22,003 nucleotides of DNA from Candidatus Cryptobacteroides faecihippi (GTDB lineage Bacteria > Bacteroidota > Bacteroidia > Bacteroidales > UBA932). The stretch spans positions 1-22,003 of the forward strand of contig JAGHSC010000236.1 in assembly GCA_018066065.1 (NCBI GenBank), given 5' to 3'. The notes below the pieces were generated by a model. That model did not search any database and was not told the DNA's origin. It was given only the letters and a program-made list of their open reading frames with translations. Numbering within the stretch: the first letter of the stretch is position 1; each line of letters starts with the position of its first letter. Made by a program: the position numbers and the translations under genes. Positions 1 through 9,607 of the stretch are shown piece after piece.

Positions 1-1
1 C

Positions 2-3000
2 ATAAAACTTCTAACCACCCTCGCGGCATCCCTGCTGCTCTGTGTCCAGGCAATGGCCCAGACCATAGAGGTAAAGGGAACCATCGTGGGAAAGAATGAC
101 GGCGAACCTCTCATCGGTGCCGGCATCGTAGAAGCAGGCACCACAAACGGAACAATTTCCGACTTTGACGGAAATTTCACCCTCAAGGTGGCTGCAGGAG
201 CTATTCTGGAATTCTCTTACATAGGATACCAGACAGTAAGAAAGGAAGCTGCTGAACAGATGTTCATCGAGCTTGAAGATGACAACCTCCTCAAGGAGGT
301 GGTCGTTACCGGTTATCAGGTACAGCGCAAGGCAGACCTCACAGGCGCCATCAGCGTTGTAAATGTGGAGGACATCGCAAAGATGAATGAGAACAACCCT
401 GTCAAGGCCCTCCAGGGACGCGTTCCGGGAATGAACATTTCCGCCGACGGTAGCCCTTCCGGCGCTTCCACAGTACGCATCCGCGGTGTAGGTACGCTCA
501 ACGACAACGACCCTCTCTACATCATAGACGGCGTCCCTACAAAATCCGGAATGCATGAGCTCAACGGAAACGACATCGAGAGCATCCAGGTACTCAAGGA
601 TGCGGCATCAGCCTCTATCTACGGTGCGCGCGCTGCGAACGGTGTCATCATCATCACCACAAAGAAGGGCAAGGACGGCAAGATCAAGGTGGACTTCGAC
701 GCCAGCGTGGCTGCCTCGACCTACGCCCACAAGATGAAGGTCCTCAACGCCGAGGAATGGGGCCAGGCTTTCTGGCAGGCCAATGTCAACGACGGCCTCA
801 ACCCTAATACCAACAACCTCGGTTACAAATTCGACTGGGGTTATGACAAGAGCGGCACACCTGTACTCAACGGCATGGCCATGAGCAAATACCTCGATGA
901 GGCAGGCACTGTCCCTGCAGGAAATACAGACTGGTTCGACGAGAGCACACGCACTGGTATCATCCAGAACTACAACCTCAGCATAAGCAACGGCAACGAG
1001 CGCGGATACTCTTACATGTCACTGGGTTACTACAAGAATCTCGGTATCATCAAGAGTACAGACTTCGACCGCTTCTCAGCCCGTATCAACAGCGAATACA
1101 AGATAATCAAGGACATTGTGACCGTAGGTGAAAACTTCACCTTGAGCCGCACAAGCGAGGTTCAGGCCCCTGGCGGATTCATAGGCAACGTCCTTCAGTT
1201 CAACTCGAACTATCCTATCTACAACGAGAAGGGAGAATATGCGAACCTCACAGGCGGATACGCCGACAGGGAAAACCCTCTCTCGGTACTCTCCCGCAAC
1301 AGCGACAACCGCTACAACTATTGGAGAATGTTCGGTGACGTTCACGTCAACCTGGCCCTCTTCAAGGGATTCAACATCCGTACAACCTACGGTATCGACT
1401 ATTCACAGAAGCAGCAGCGCTTCTTCACCTATCCAATCCCTAACGGAAACGTTTCGAACATCGTAAACGGTGTCGAGGCCAAGCAGGAGCACTGGATGAA
1501 GTGGATGTGGAACGCCGTTGCCTCATATAATTTCGAGAAAGGCAAGCATCGTGCAGACGCCCTCCTCGGTATAGAGCTCAACCGCCAGAACGACATGTAC
1601 TTCTCCGGCAAGCGCTACGATTTTGCAGTCCTCAACCCGGACTACATGTGGCCTGACGCCGGTGTAGGCAAGAGCGAAGCTTACGGTGGAGGCGGCGGAT
1701 TCTCGCTTCTTTCATACTTCGGAAAGGTCAACTACACCTACGACAACCGCTACATGGCAAGCGTGACCGTGCGTTATGACGGTTCCAGCCGATTCGGAAG
1801 CAACAACAAGTTCGGTCTCTTCCCTTCTGTCAGCCTCGGCTGGCGCATCAACGAGGAGGGATTCATGAAGGATAACACAGCCTCATGGCTCAACAACCTC
1901 AAGCTCCGCGCTTCATGGGGACAGACCGGTAACCAGGAAATCTCCAACACAGCTCGCTACACCCTCTACTCTTCAAGCTACGGCGAGGCAGGCTTCGGCG
2001 GACAGTCTTACGGTACATCATACGATATCCAGGGAACGAACGGCGGTCATACCCTCGACAGCGGTTTCAAGCGCAACCAGCTCGGTAACGACGATATCAG
2101 ATGGGAGACCACAACCCAGACCAACATCGGTCTCGACTTCGGTCTGTTCAAGGATTCCCTCTACGGCAGCTTCGAGTGGTACGACAAGCGCACAAAGGAC
2201 ATCCTCGTTTCAATGCCTGGTATCGCAGTAATGGGTGAGGGAAGCTCGATGTGGATCAACGCCGGCGAGATGCTCAACCAGGGTGTCGAATTCAATGTAG
2301 GCTGGCGCAGCAACAAGGATGACTTCTACTGGGACATCAACGCGAACATAGGAACAAACCGCAACAAGGTCACAAAGCTTCCTGAAACCATCGCAGCCAA
2401 GGGTACTTTCGGCGGTAACGGAGTGTACAGCGTTGTGGGCCATCCTATGGGATCCCAGGCAGGTTATGTTTACGACGGTATCTTCAAGACTCAGGACGAG
2501 GTTGACAACCATGCCGTTCAGGAAGGTGCAGGAATAGGCCGCATGAGATTCAAGGACCTCAACAAGGACGGATTCATCAACGAGAAGGACCAGCAGTGGA
2601 TCTACGACCCTACACCGGCCTTCAGCTACGGTCTCAACATCTATCTCCAGTACAAGAACTTCGACCTCACCATGTTCTGGCAGGGTGTACAGGGTGTAGA
2701 CGTGATGACCTACGACTACAAGACCCAGACCGACCTCTGGTCCGGTGTGAACGTCCCTAACCTCAACAAGGGAGCAAGGGTTCTCGATGCATGGACTCCG
2801 AACAACCCTGATTCCACCATCCCTGCCCTCTCGACTTACGACAACAACAACGAGAAGCGTCTTTCAAGCTATTTCGTGGAGGATGGCTCATTCCTGAAGC
2901 TCCGCAACATCCAGTTGGGATACAACCTTCCTGAGAAATGGGCTCAGGCAGTCTATATGCAGCGTCTGCGCTTCTATGTATCTGCCCAGAATCTTCTCAC

Positions 3001-3100
3001 AATCAAGAGCCGCAGATATACCGGCGTGGATCCTGAGGTTCCTACCTTCGGATATCCTATCCCTGTGAATGTAACACTTGGACTCAACGTCACATTCTAA
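2..3100 (+). CDS. SusC/RagA-family TonB-dependent outer-membrane transporter (fructan PUL), 5' truncated by window edge
   Basis: Imports oligosaccharides, here probably levan or other fructan fragments, across the outer membrane with its SusD partner and TonB energy. The first ATG at 53 is not the true start. The frame is open to the window edge and reads IKLLTTLAASLLLCVQAMAQ, the rest of a Sec signal peptide, so the initiator lies just outside. Numbering from the Met at 53: a carboxypeptidase-regulatory-like domain spans about 4-85. KEVVVTGY at 81-88 leads into the plug, which carries the SusC-family signature VRIRGVGTLNDNDPLYIIDG at 141-160 and ASIYGARAANGVIIITTKKG. The 22-strand barrel follows and ends in a C-terminal Phe (TLGLNVTF), as expected for outer-membrane barrels. 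About 1015 residues plus the signal peptide is normal for the family. SusD follows after 15 nt. The family is certain. The substrate is inferred from the downstream GH32 and fructokinase genes. Confidence 0.96.
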   Translation: MKLLTTLAASLLLCVQAMAQTIEVKGTIVGKNDGEPLIGAGIVEAGTTNGTISDFDGNFTLKVAAGAILEFSYIGYQTVRKEAAEQMFIELEDDNLLKEVVVTGYQVQRKADLTGAISVVNVEDIAKMNENNPVKALQGRVPGMNISADGSPSGASTVRIRGVGTLNDNDPLYIIDGVPTKSGMHELNGNDIESIQVLKDAASASIYGARAANGVIIITTKKGKDGKIKVDFDASVAASTYAHKMKVLNAEEWGQAFWQANVNDGLNPNTNNLGYKFDWGYDKSGTPVLNGMAMSKYLDEAGTVPAGNTDWFDESTRTGIIQNYNLSISNGNERGYSYMSLGYYKNLGIIKSTDFDRFSARINSEYKIIKDIVTVGENFTLSRTSEVQAPGGFIGNVLQFNSNYPIYNEKGEYANLTGGYADRENPLSVLSRNSDNRYNYWRMFGDVHVNLALFKGFNIRTTYGIDYSQKQQRFFTYPIPNGNVSNIVNGVEAKQEHWMKWMWNAVASYNFEKGKHRADALLGIELNRQNDMYFSGKRYDFAVLNPDYMWPDAGVGKSEAYGGGGGFSLLSYFGKVNYTYDNRYMASVTVRYDGSSRFGSNNKFGLFPSVSLGWRINEEGFMKDNTASWLNNLKLRASWGQTGNQEISNTARYTLYSSSYGEAGFGGQSYGTSYDIQGTNGGHTLDSGFKRNQLGNDDIRWETTTQTNIGLDFGLFKDSLYGSFEWYDKRTKDILVSMPGIAVMGEGSSMWINAGEMLNQGVEFNVGWRSNKDDFYWDINANIGTNRNKVTKLPETIAAKGTFGGNGVYSVVGHPMGSQAGYVYDGIFKTQDEVDNHAVQEGAGIGRMRFKDLNKDGFINEKDQQWIYDPTPAFSYGLNIYLQYKNFDLTMFWQGVQGVDVMTYDYKTQTDLWSGVNVPNLNKGARVLDAWTPNNPDSTIPALSTYDNNNEKRLSSYFVEDGSFLKLRNIQLGYNLPEKWAQAVYMQRLRFYVSAQNLLTIKSRRYTGVDPEVPTFGYPIPVNVTLGLNVTF

Positions 3101-3115
3101 ATCGCGTACCCAATC

Positions 3116-4858
3116 ATGAAAAACAATATTATTTCAATAATTCTTGCGGGAGCCGCCATCATCTCAGCCAGCAGCTGCTCCAAGTTCCTCTCTGAGCAGG
3201 TACCACAAGGACAGCTTACTGACAATCAGATAAACAATCCCGCATACGTAGACAACATGGTGACTTCCGCCTATGCCATCTTCACATCGGCCGAGGACAT
3301 CAACTCTTCTTTCTCGCTCTGGAACTTCGACGTACGTTCAGACGATGCATACAAGGGAGGTTCCTCCCCTTCAGACGGTAACGTTTTCCATCAGCTCGAG
3401 GTCGAGAAAGGTATAGATACCGGCGCATGGAATATCAACGGCATCTGGGAGCGTTTCTACAACGCCATCTCACGTGTCAACTCCGCAATCGCCGCTGTGG
3501 AGAAGAGCAGCGACAGCTTCGAACTCAAGAATCAGAGGCTGGGCGAGCTCCGTTTCCTTCGCGCTTACGCACACTTCCAGCTCAAGCGTCTCTTCAAGCA
3601 GATTCCGTTCGTGACCCGCACAGACTACACCTACGCCCAGTACGGCGAGATCTCGAACACCGAGTTCACCAATGACGAGGGCTGGCTGGAGATTATCAAG
3701 GACCTCGAGTACGCATACGGCGTGCTCCCTGCAACACAGGCAGACAAGGGACGCCCTACCAAGGCAGCCTGCGCGGCTTTCCTTGCAAAGGTATTTCTCT
3801 ACAAGGCCTATCACCAGGATACCGAGATGTCCAATGCCATAACCGAAATCAGAGAGGTCGACCTCAGAATGGTGCTCGATTACACCGATCCGCTGATCTA
3901 TTCCGAAGGCGGTTATGACCTTGAGAAGGATATCCACAACAACTTCCGCCCTGAAGAGCAGTATGAGAACGGCTGCGAGTCACTCTGGGCCATCCAGTAC
4001 TCACGCAACGACGGTTCCACCTACGGAAACCTCAACTGGGGCTATGGCCTCATCGTACCTAACATCACAGAGGTGACAGACGGTGGCTGCGACTTCTACA
4101 AGCCTTCTCAGAACCTCGTGAATGCATTCCGCACAGATGAGGAAGGATACCCTCTCATCAACGATTTCAACAAGGAGAATCTTGATTATACAAAGCACAA
4201 TACCGACCCTCGTCTCTATCTCACAGTGGGAATGCCAGGCCTTCCATACATGTTCAACGAGAACTTCATCATGGACAGGAGCAGCAGCTGGAGCCGTTCA
4301 GGCGGTACCTACGGATATTACGTAACTCTCAAGCACAATGTGGACCCTGCACTCATAGGTTCATACCTCATCCACGGCTCATACTGGGCAAGCTCCATGA
4401 ACCGCATCGTGTTCCGCTATGCAGACGTGATCCTCATGAGAGCCGAGGCATACGCACAGCTCGGCGAGGGCAAGAAAGCGATTGCGGGAGTCAACAAGAT
4501 CAGAAATCGTGCTGCCGCTTCCACACAGACGATTGCCAACTATCCAAGCAAGTACGGAGTCAAGTTCTACTGCAGACCTTACGACGAGCAGAAGAACTAC
4601 ACCAGGGAAGAGGCATTCAACATCGTGAAGATGGAGCGCCGTCTCGAGCTCGCAATGGAGTCGGAGCGTTTCTTCGACCTCGTGCGCTGGGGTGAGGCAA
4701 AGAGCACACTCGACAAGTATTTCGCCGAGGAGATCGAGAGCTGCAACATCTACACCGAGGCTGACTTCACAGCGGACAAGAACGAGTACCTTCCTATTCC
4801 ATTCTCTCAGATCTCTGCAGCCAACGGCCACTACAAGCAGAACTCTACACAATGGTAG
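3116..4858 (+). CDS. SusD/RagB-family surface glycan-binding lipoprotein (fructan PUL)
   Basis: Surface lipoprotein that caps the SusC barrel and delivers oligosaccharide to it. The 580 residues begin with a lipoprotein signal peptide (hydrophobic 5-17, lipobox A-S-S-C, Cys21). SusD hallmarks are present: RFLRAYAHFQLKRLFKQIPF at 146-165 in the N-terminal TPR-like part, VFRYADVILMRAEAYAQLGE, RRLELAMESERFFDLVRWGE, and a C-terminal YLPIPFSQISAANGHYKQN, the usual 'PIP..E/Q...N..L.QN' ending. Length is typical. It lies 15 nt after SusC and 24 nt before the SusE-position gene, consistent with one transcript. Fructan as ligand is inferred from context, because SusD sequence alone does not reveal substrate. 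Confidence 0.96.
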   Translation: MKNNIISIILAGAAIISASSCSKFLSEQVPQGQLTDNQINNPAYVDNMVTSAYAIFTSAEDINSSFSLWNFDVRSDDAYKGGSSPSDGNVFHQLEVEKGIDTGAWNINGIWERFYNAISRVNSAIAAVEKSSDSFELKNQRLGELRFLRAYAHFQLKRLFKQIPFVTRTDYTYAQYGEISNTEFTNDEGWLEIIKDLEYAYGVLPATQADKGRPTKAACAAFLAKVFLYKAYHQDTEMSNAITEIREVDLRMVLDYTDPLIYSEGGYDLEKDIHNNFRPEEQYENGCESLWAIQYSRNDGSTYGNLNWGYGLIVPNITEVTDGGCDFYKPSQNLVNAFRTDEEGYPLINDFNKENLDYTKHNTDPRLYLTVGMPGLPYMFNENFIMDRSSSWSRSGGTYGYYVTLKHNVDPALIGSYLIHGSYWASSMNRIVFRYADVILMRAEAYAQLGEGKKAIAGVNKIRNRAAASTQTIANYPSKYGVKFYCRPYDEQKNYTREEAFNIVKMERRLELAMESERFFDLVRWGEAKSTLDKYFAEEIESCNIYTEADFTADKNEYLPIPFSQISAANGHYKQNSTQW

Positions 4859-4882
4859 GCATAACAAAAAGGAAATACATTT

Positions 4883-6262
4883 ATGAATAGCAAATACAAA
4901 ATCTTATGTGTCGCTCTTCTTGGAATGCTTGCCACAGCATGTAACAAGAGCAATTTAAGCGACCTCAATGTTTCGGGAGACTGTTCAGTGGAAGCAGTGA
5001 CCCTCGATGACAAATATGAGGGTATCATAGACGCAAAGGGACGCACCGTCAAGGTAAAGGTCCCTGTGGACTTCACCGGCAAATCAGCCATGACAGTATC
5101 CACCCTGAAGATATCCGACGGAGCCAAGGCAAACATCGCCCAGGGAGACAAGGTAAACTTCGAAGCTCCGAAGAACCTCCACATCACCAACGGAGACCTT
5201 TATCTGGACTGGACCGTCAGAGTGAAGAACGATGAGGCACGCATAGTTTCCTTCATCATCAACAAGACCTACAAGGCCAGCATCGACGAGGCTACCAAGA
5301 CAATCGTGGCCAAACTGCCGGCTTCCGTGGATATAACGAACATAATCCCTACAATCCAGCTTTCAGAAGATGCCACCGTATCCCCTAAGAGCGGAGTGAT
5401 GCAGAACTTCTCGGAGCCTGTGAAATACACTGTGACAGACAACACCGCCACAGAAGTGTACACAGTGATTGTAGAGCAGATAACAGCTCCTTCCGCGATC
5501 TTCCTCGGCAGCAAGAACGCAGGCAAGATAGAGGAGCTCTGCGGAGAAGAGCGCGAGGCATGTACCTGGATGCTCCAGAACATAGACAACTCCATGTTCG
5601 TTTCATGGGAAGAGCTCCGCAACAATACCGTCAACCTCAGCGAGTGCGAACTCATCTGGTGGCACTGGCAGGGACAGCCTACCGAGAGCCTCGGAGATTT
5701 CGAGAGTGCAGCCAACGGCACTGCAATTGCATGCCTGAACACACTCCTGGATCACTACAAGAAAGGCGGAGCATTCATCCTCAGCCGTGCGGCTGTGAAC
5801 TTTGCCGCCAAGCTTGGTGCAGTGAAAGATCAGCTCTGCTGCAACAACTGCTGGGGTGCAAGCGATGACGGTGGCGAGATTATCGGCGGACCTTGGGACT
5901 TCCCTGCAAGAGACGAGTCAAGCTATCTGTGGGAAGGCATCATCGGTGGTTTCCCTGTGAAGACCCTCGATGCCGGATATCAGATCTCCAACTGTGTGTC
6001 ACAGTGGGGCAAATGGATGTTCAAAGACGGTGATTTCAACTACTGGGAGGAACTGACCGGCTGCAAGGTTCTTGCACACGGCTGGGATCAGGCAGTAACA
6101 ATGTGGGAGTGCCCTGCCTATAACGGAAGCTTTGGAAAGGGCGGTATAGTATGCTTCGGCTCCGGATGTTACGACTGGTATTCACCAAATCCATACACAG
6201 AGAATTTCCATAAGAACGTAGGCATCATCACCGGTAATGCCATCAAACATCTCACCAACTAA
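4883..6262 (+). CDS. SusE-position surface lipoprotein with C-terminal DUF4960-like domain; probable levan-binding protein
   Basis: Probable surface fructan-binding lipoprotein, equivalent in position to BT1761 of the B. thetaiotaomicron levan locus (from memory, not searched). The signal peptide has lipobox L-A-T-A-C with Cys20. Two Ig-like beta domains follow, at about 25-115 and 117-200, each ending in a similar strand (YLDWTVRVKNDEAR, VYTVIVEQ). The C-terminal domain, about 201-459, resembles DUF4960. It is rich in Trp and Tyr (LIWWHWQGQP, WECPAYNG, GCYDWYSPNPY), as suits carbohydrate contact, and holds 12 cysteines including C319, C320 and C323. The stretch LLDHYKKGGAFILSRAAVNF resembles the GATase1/ThuA-like fold, but no obvious catalytic triad is visible. 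The start is preceded by an AAAAAGGAAA stretch that can serve as ribosome binding site. The next gene begins 2 nt after its stop. Confidence 0.8.
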   Translation: MNSKYKILCVALLGMLATACNKSNLSDLNVSGDCSVEAVTLDDKYEGIIDAKGRTVKVKVPVDFTGKSAMTVSTLKISDGAKANIAQGDKVNFEAPKNLHITNGDLYLDWTVRVKNDEARIVSFIINKTYKASIDEATKTIVAKLPASVDITNIIPTIQLSEDATVSPKSGVMQNFSEPVKYTVTDNTATEVYTVIVEQITAPSAIFLGSKNAGKIEELCGEEREACTWMLQNIDNSMFVSWEELRNNTVNLSECELIWWHWQGQPTESLGDFESAANGTAIACLNTLLDHYKKGGAFILSRAAVNFAAKLGAVKDQLCCNNCWGASDDGGEIIGGPWDFPARDESSYLWEGIIGGFPVKTLDAGYQISNCVSQWGKWMFKDGDFNYWEELTGCKVLAHGWDQAVTMWECPAYNGSFGKGGIVCFGSGCYDWYSPNPYTENFHKNVGIITGNAIKHLTN

Positions 6263-6264
6263 AA

Positions 6265-7911
6265 ATGATTTTCAACATGAAATCGAGAATACTCAATACT
6301 ATCTTCATTTCAGCAGTCGTCCTCTCGGCCTGTGACCGCATAGAGTTCGAAGGTGACGCACCAAAGGACTGGATCGGTACAACAGTGGTGTTCACCCCTG
6401 CGGAGGAAGAGGCATACTCAACCTATTACAAACCGGCCCTTGGCCGTGTTGGAGACCCGATGCCGTTCTATGACAGCAATTCCGGAGAATTCAAGATCCT
6501 CTATCTTCAGGAGTATCCTGTGAACGATGACAAGAGATTCCACCCTATCTGGTGCGTGACTACCAAGGACGGATACAACTACGAGTCCATGGGAGAAATC
6601 ATCCCTGTAGGCGAGTCCCGTCTCCAGCAGGATGCCGCCCTCGGAACGGGATGCGTCTATTACAACACCTCAGAGAAGCTCTACTACCTCTACTACACAG
6701 GCCACAACGGCCTTTGCGAGAGCCGCGAGGTTCTCATGAGGGCAACATCACCTGAGTTCAAGACTTGGACAAAGGACAATCTCTGGAGCCTCAAGGGAAG
6801 GGATTGCGGCTATTCTTCACAGGATTTCCGCGACCCTCAGATCTTCGAGGACGGAGGCAAGTTCCACATGGTCGTCTCTACCTACAGGACAGACGACCAG
6901 AAGGATCCGCGATTCCTCGACTTCCTTTCAGACAACATGAAGGACTGGACCTTCAACGGCGAGTTCAACATGGTATGGAACCGCTTCTGCGAGTGTCCGG
7001 ACATCTTCAAGATGGGAGACTGGTGGTATCTCGTATACAGCGAGGCCTACAAGGCAGACTTCAGCCGCAAGGTGAAGTACATGAAGGCCGATTCCTTCGA
7101 AGGCCTCAAGAAGTGCTTCCAGGATCCGGGCGGAAACTGGCCTGATGAGCATGAGGGTGTCCTGGATACACGCGCATTCTACGCTGCAAAGACCGCTTCC
7201 AACGGAAAGGACCGCTACATCTGGGGATGGTGTCCTTACCGTACCGGAAACACCTACCACGACAAGAACATCGCCGTTGGTGCCGACGGTGAGCCTAACT
7301 GGTCAGGCGCCCTCGTCTGCCACAAGCTCATCCAGCACAGTGACGGAACCCTTGCCGTAGGTGTGGTTCCCGGCATGGAGACTAAATACAGCCAGAATGC
7401 AGAGCTCAAGGTGATGGACAGCAAGAACTACGACAACGGCCGCCTTACAGGTGACGCCTACGTCCTGTACAACCGTCTGGGCTACCACAACCACATTTCC
7501 TTCACTGTCAAGCTGGACTGGCAAGGTGATGCTTTCAGCGTCAGCTTCGTACGCGGTACAGAGAAAGAGGGTGACGTAGAGAAGGCAGTCGAGAAAGAGG
7601 TTGGCAAGTATTACACCCTCCGCTTCAACCCGGAGTGGGACAACGGCCGCCGCAAGGTCAACTTCGAGCAGCAGGGCAAGGCTCCGGATGCCAAATGGTT
7701 CATTCCGGGTGCTGACGGATACATCTTCCCTATTCCTGCGGAGAATACCTATAAAATTGATATCTTCACAGACAATTCTGTTGTCGTAACCTACATCAAC
7801 GGTGATTACGGTACGACACAGCGTATCTACGGTATCCAGAAGAACTGCTGGAGCATCAACTCCCACGGCGGCAACATTACCGTAAGCGATGTCAAAGTCA
7901 CACAGTACTAA
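6265..7911 (+). CDS. GH32 endo-levanase-type surface lipoprotein
   Basis: Predicted to cut levan (beta-2,6 fructan) at the cell surface into oligosaccharides for SusCD. Five-bladed propeller motifs of GH32 are present. GRVGDPMPFYD at 60-70 replaces the usual WMNDPNG, with D64 as probable nucleophile. QDFRDP at 186-191 holds the transition-state Asp190. CECPD at 242-246 gives E243 as acid/base. YIWGWCPYRTGN at 318-329 lies further on. A C-terminal beta-sandwich of about 180 residues follows (roughly 365-548). The signal peptide has lipobox L-S-A-C with Cys23, followed by Asp at +2 and an acidic stretch (CDRIEFEGD), compatible with surface export in Bacteroidota. The start could be ATG 6265 (2 nt after the upstream stop) or the in-frame ATG 6277, and both give an intact signal peptide. 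The GDPMPFY variant and position match BT1760-type endo-levanases, as recalled from the literature. Linkage specificity is inferred. Confidence 0.88.
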   Translation: MIFNMKSRILNTIFISAVVLSACDRIEFEGDAPKDWIGTTVVFTPAEEEAYSTYYKPALGRVGDPMPFYDSNSGEFKILYLQEYPVNDDKRFHPIWCVTTKDGYNYESMGEIIPVGESRLQQDAALGTGCVYYNTSEKLYYLYYTGHNGLCESREVLMRATSPEFKTWTKDNLWSLKGRDCGYSSQDFRDPQIFEDGGKFHMVVSTYRTDDQKDPRFLDFLSDNMKDWTFNGEFNMVWNRFCECPDIFKMGDWWYLVYSEAYKADFSRKVKYMKADSFEGLKKCFQDPGGNWPDEHEGVLDTRAFYAAKTASNGKDRYIWGWCPYRTGNTYHDKNIAVGADGEPNWSGALVCHKLIQHSDGTLAVGVVPGMETKYSQNAELKVMDSKNYDNGRLTGDAYVLYNRLGYHNHISFTVKLDWQGDAFSVSFVRGTEKEGDVEKAVEKEVGKYYTLRFNPEWDNGRRKVNFEQQGKAPDAKWFIPGADGYIFPIPAENTYKIDIFTDNSVVVTYINGDYGTTQRIYGIQKNCWSINSHGGNITVSDVKVTQY

Positions 7912-7924
7912 GATATAATACCAG

Positions 7925-9607
7925 ATGTCAATCAGAAACACTCTAATTGCAATCCTGGCAACTTCGATGTTTTCAGTCCCTGCACTTTCGCAGGGGCTGA
8001 AAATGGAGAAGCTGGCGGGTGACTACATCGGGATACATATCCCGGCCACGGAACAGAGCAAATATCTCATCCTCCCCATCGAGGAGAATGCGAGGGAATC
8101 GCAGATAACCATAGTTGCGGACGGCCAGCTGTGCCGTACCATCAACGTGCACATCGCCTCTAACAAGATAGACTACTACCTTCCCCTCAAGCTTGATGAA
8201 TTCCGCGGTAAGGACCTGATGCTCTACACCCACTTCAACATCAACCACAGCAACCGAGGCGGTGTATCCTCAGAGCCACGCATCAGAGGAATCAAGCTCA
8301 GCGACAGCTACACCCCGGAGGATGAGAAGTTCCGTCCGGTATACCACCACACACCTGAATACGGCTGGATGAACGACCCTAACGGAATGTTCTACCTGGA
8401 CGGAGTATGGCATCTCTACTATCAGTACAATCCTTACGGATCAATGTGGGGCAACATGCACTGGGCACACTCCACATCCACAGACCTCATCAACTGGACA
8501 GACCACGGCATAGTGCTCTCTCCGGACGCGCACGGCACAATCTTCTCCGGTTCATGCGTTGTGGACAAGGAAGGCACCGCATGCTTCGGCAAGGGTGCTG
8601 TCATAGCAATGTACACCAACTGCATACAGACCCCGTTCGGCCACGATATCCAGACCCAGTCCATAGCATACAGCACAGACGGAGGCTACACCTTCCAGAA
8701 ATACAGCGGAAACCCTGTCCTCACAGCAAAGATTGCAGATTTCCGCGACCCTAACCCATTCTGGAACGAGGATATCCACGAATGGAATCTGATCATGGCA
8801 AGCGGCCAGGAAATGCGTCTGTACTCATCTCCCGACCTCAAGCACTGGAAGGAGGAATCCCGCTTCGGACGCGGACTGGGATGCCACTACGGCGTTTGGG
8901 AGTGCCCGGACCTGATGAAGGTCAAGGTGGAAGGGACTAATGAGAGCAAGTGGGTTCTCATCTGCAACCTCAACCCGGGAGGTCCTTATGGAGGAAGTGC
9001 CACACAGTACTTCGTGGGAGACTTCGACGGCCGTGAGTTCACCGTGGACGACGAGACAAGGTACACCGCAGGCAAGGCTCTGTGGCAGGACTACGGAAAG
9101 GACCATTACGCCTCCGTTTCCTTCTACAACGCCCCGGATGACCGCCACTCCATGATAGCATGGATGTCTAACTGGCAGTACGCCAACGAGGTGCCTACCA
9201 AGCAGTTCAGATCTTCCAATACCATAGTTCGCGACCCGTTCCTCTACAAGGCAGGCGGCAAGTACTATCTCGGTTCAAGACCGGCACCGGAATATGACAA
9301 CGCCGGGCTGGATACGGTATTCAAGATCAACGGAAGCAGGACCATAACCCTCGCCAACGATGACGGAGACGAGCTCGTGATCAGCTATGACCAGAAGGCC
9401 ATGACCCTGTCCGTTGACCGCAGCGGCTGCGGAGACACAGATTTCAGCGAGGATTTCCCTGCGAAGACAGTGGCTCCGGTACATCGCAAGCTTACATCCA
9501 TCCGCGTTTTCATCGACAATGCATCTGTCGAGGTATTCGGAAACGATGGTGAGGTCGTTCTCACCAACCTTGTATTCCCTACATCACCACTTAACATCGT
9601 AAAATAA
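7925..9607 (+). CDS. GH32 periplasmic fructanase (exo-levanase/inulinase/beta-fructosidase)
   Basis: Predicted to release fructose from imported fructo-oligosaccharides in the periplasm. The signal peptide (MSIRNTLIAILATSMFSVPA, cut near ALSQ) has no lipobox Cys, so the product should be soluble and periplasmic. An extra N-terminal beta domain spans about 25-135, like the DUF4980 region found in Bacteroides GH32 proteins. The catalytic propeller follows with HHTPEYGWMNDPNGMFY (nucleophile D151), MHWAHSTSTDLINW, DFRDPNPFW (D275) and VWECPDL (acid/base E326). A C-terminal beta-sandwich closes the protein, including a typical SIRVFIDNASVEVFGNDGE stretch. All three GH32 acidic residues are present and length (560) is normal. 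The gene lies 13 nt after the first GH32 and its stop overlaps the MFS start. Exo action is inferred from family and context. Invertase or inulinase activity is also possible. Confidence 0.93.
   Translation: MSIRNTLIAILATSMFSVPALSQGLKMEKLAGDYIGIHIPATEQSKYLILPIEENARESQITIVADGQLCRTINVHIASNKIDYYLPLKLDEFRGKDLMLYTHFNINHSNRGGVSSEPRIRGIKLSDSYTPEDEKFRPVYHHTPEYGWMNDPNGMFYLDGVWHLYYQYNPYGSMWGNMHWAHSTSTDLINWTDHGIVLSPDAHGTIFSGSCVVDKEGTACFGKGAVIAMYTNCIQTPFGHDIQTQSIAYSTDGGYTFQKYSGNPVLTAKIADFRDPNPFWNEDIHEWNLIMASGQEMRLYSSPDLKHWKEESRFGRGLGCHYGVWECPDLMKVKVEGTNESKWVLICNLNPGGPYGGSATQYFVGDFDGREFTVDDETRYTAGKALWQDYGKDHYASVSFYNAPDDRHSMIAWMSNWQYANEVPTKQFRSSNTIVRDPFLYKAGGKYYLGSRPAPEYDNAGLDTVFKINGSRTITLANDDGDELVISYDQKAMTLSVDRSGCGDTDFSEDFPAKTVAPVHRKLTSIRVFIDNASVEVFGNDGEVVLTNLVFPTSPLNIVK

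Noticed and set aside
53..55. ATG at 53 as the SusC start
   Set aside because: It lies at the signal-peptide cleavage region (AMAQ), and 17 in-frame hydrophobic leader residues precede it up to the window edge, so the real start is outside.
6106..6120. WECP in the SusE-position protein as a second GH32 acid/base motif
   Set aside because: No NDPNG-like or RDP block is present in that protein, so the match is coincidental.
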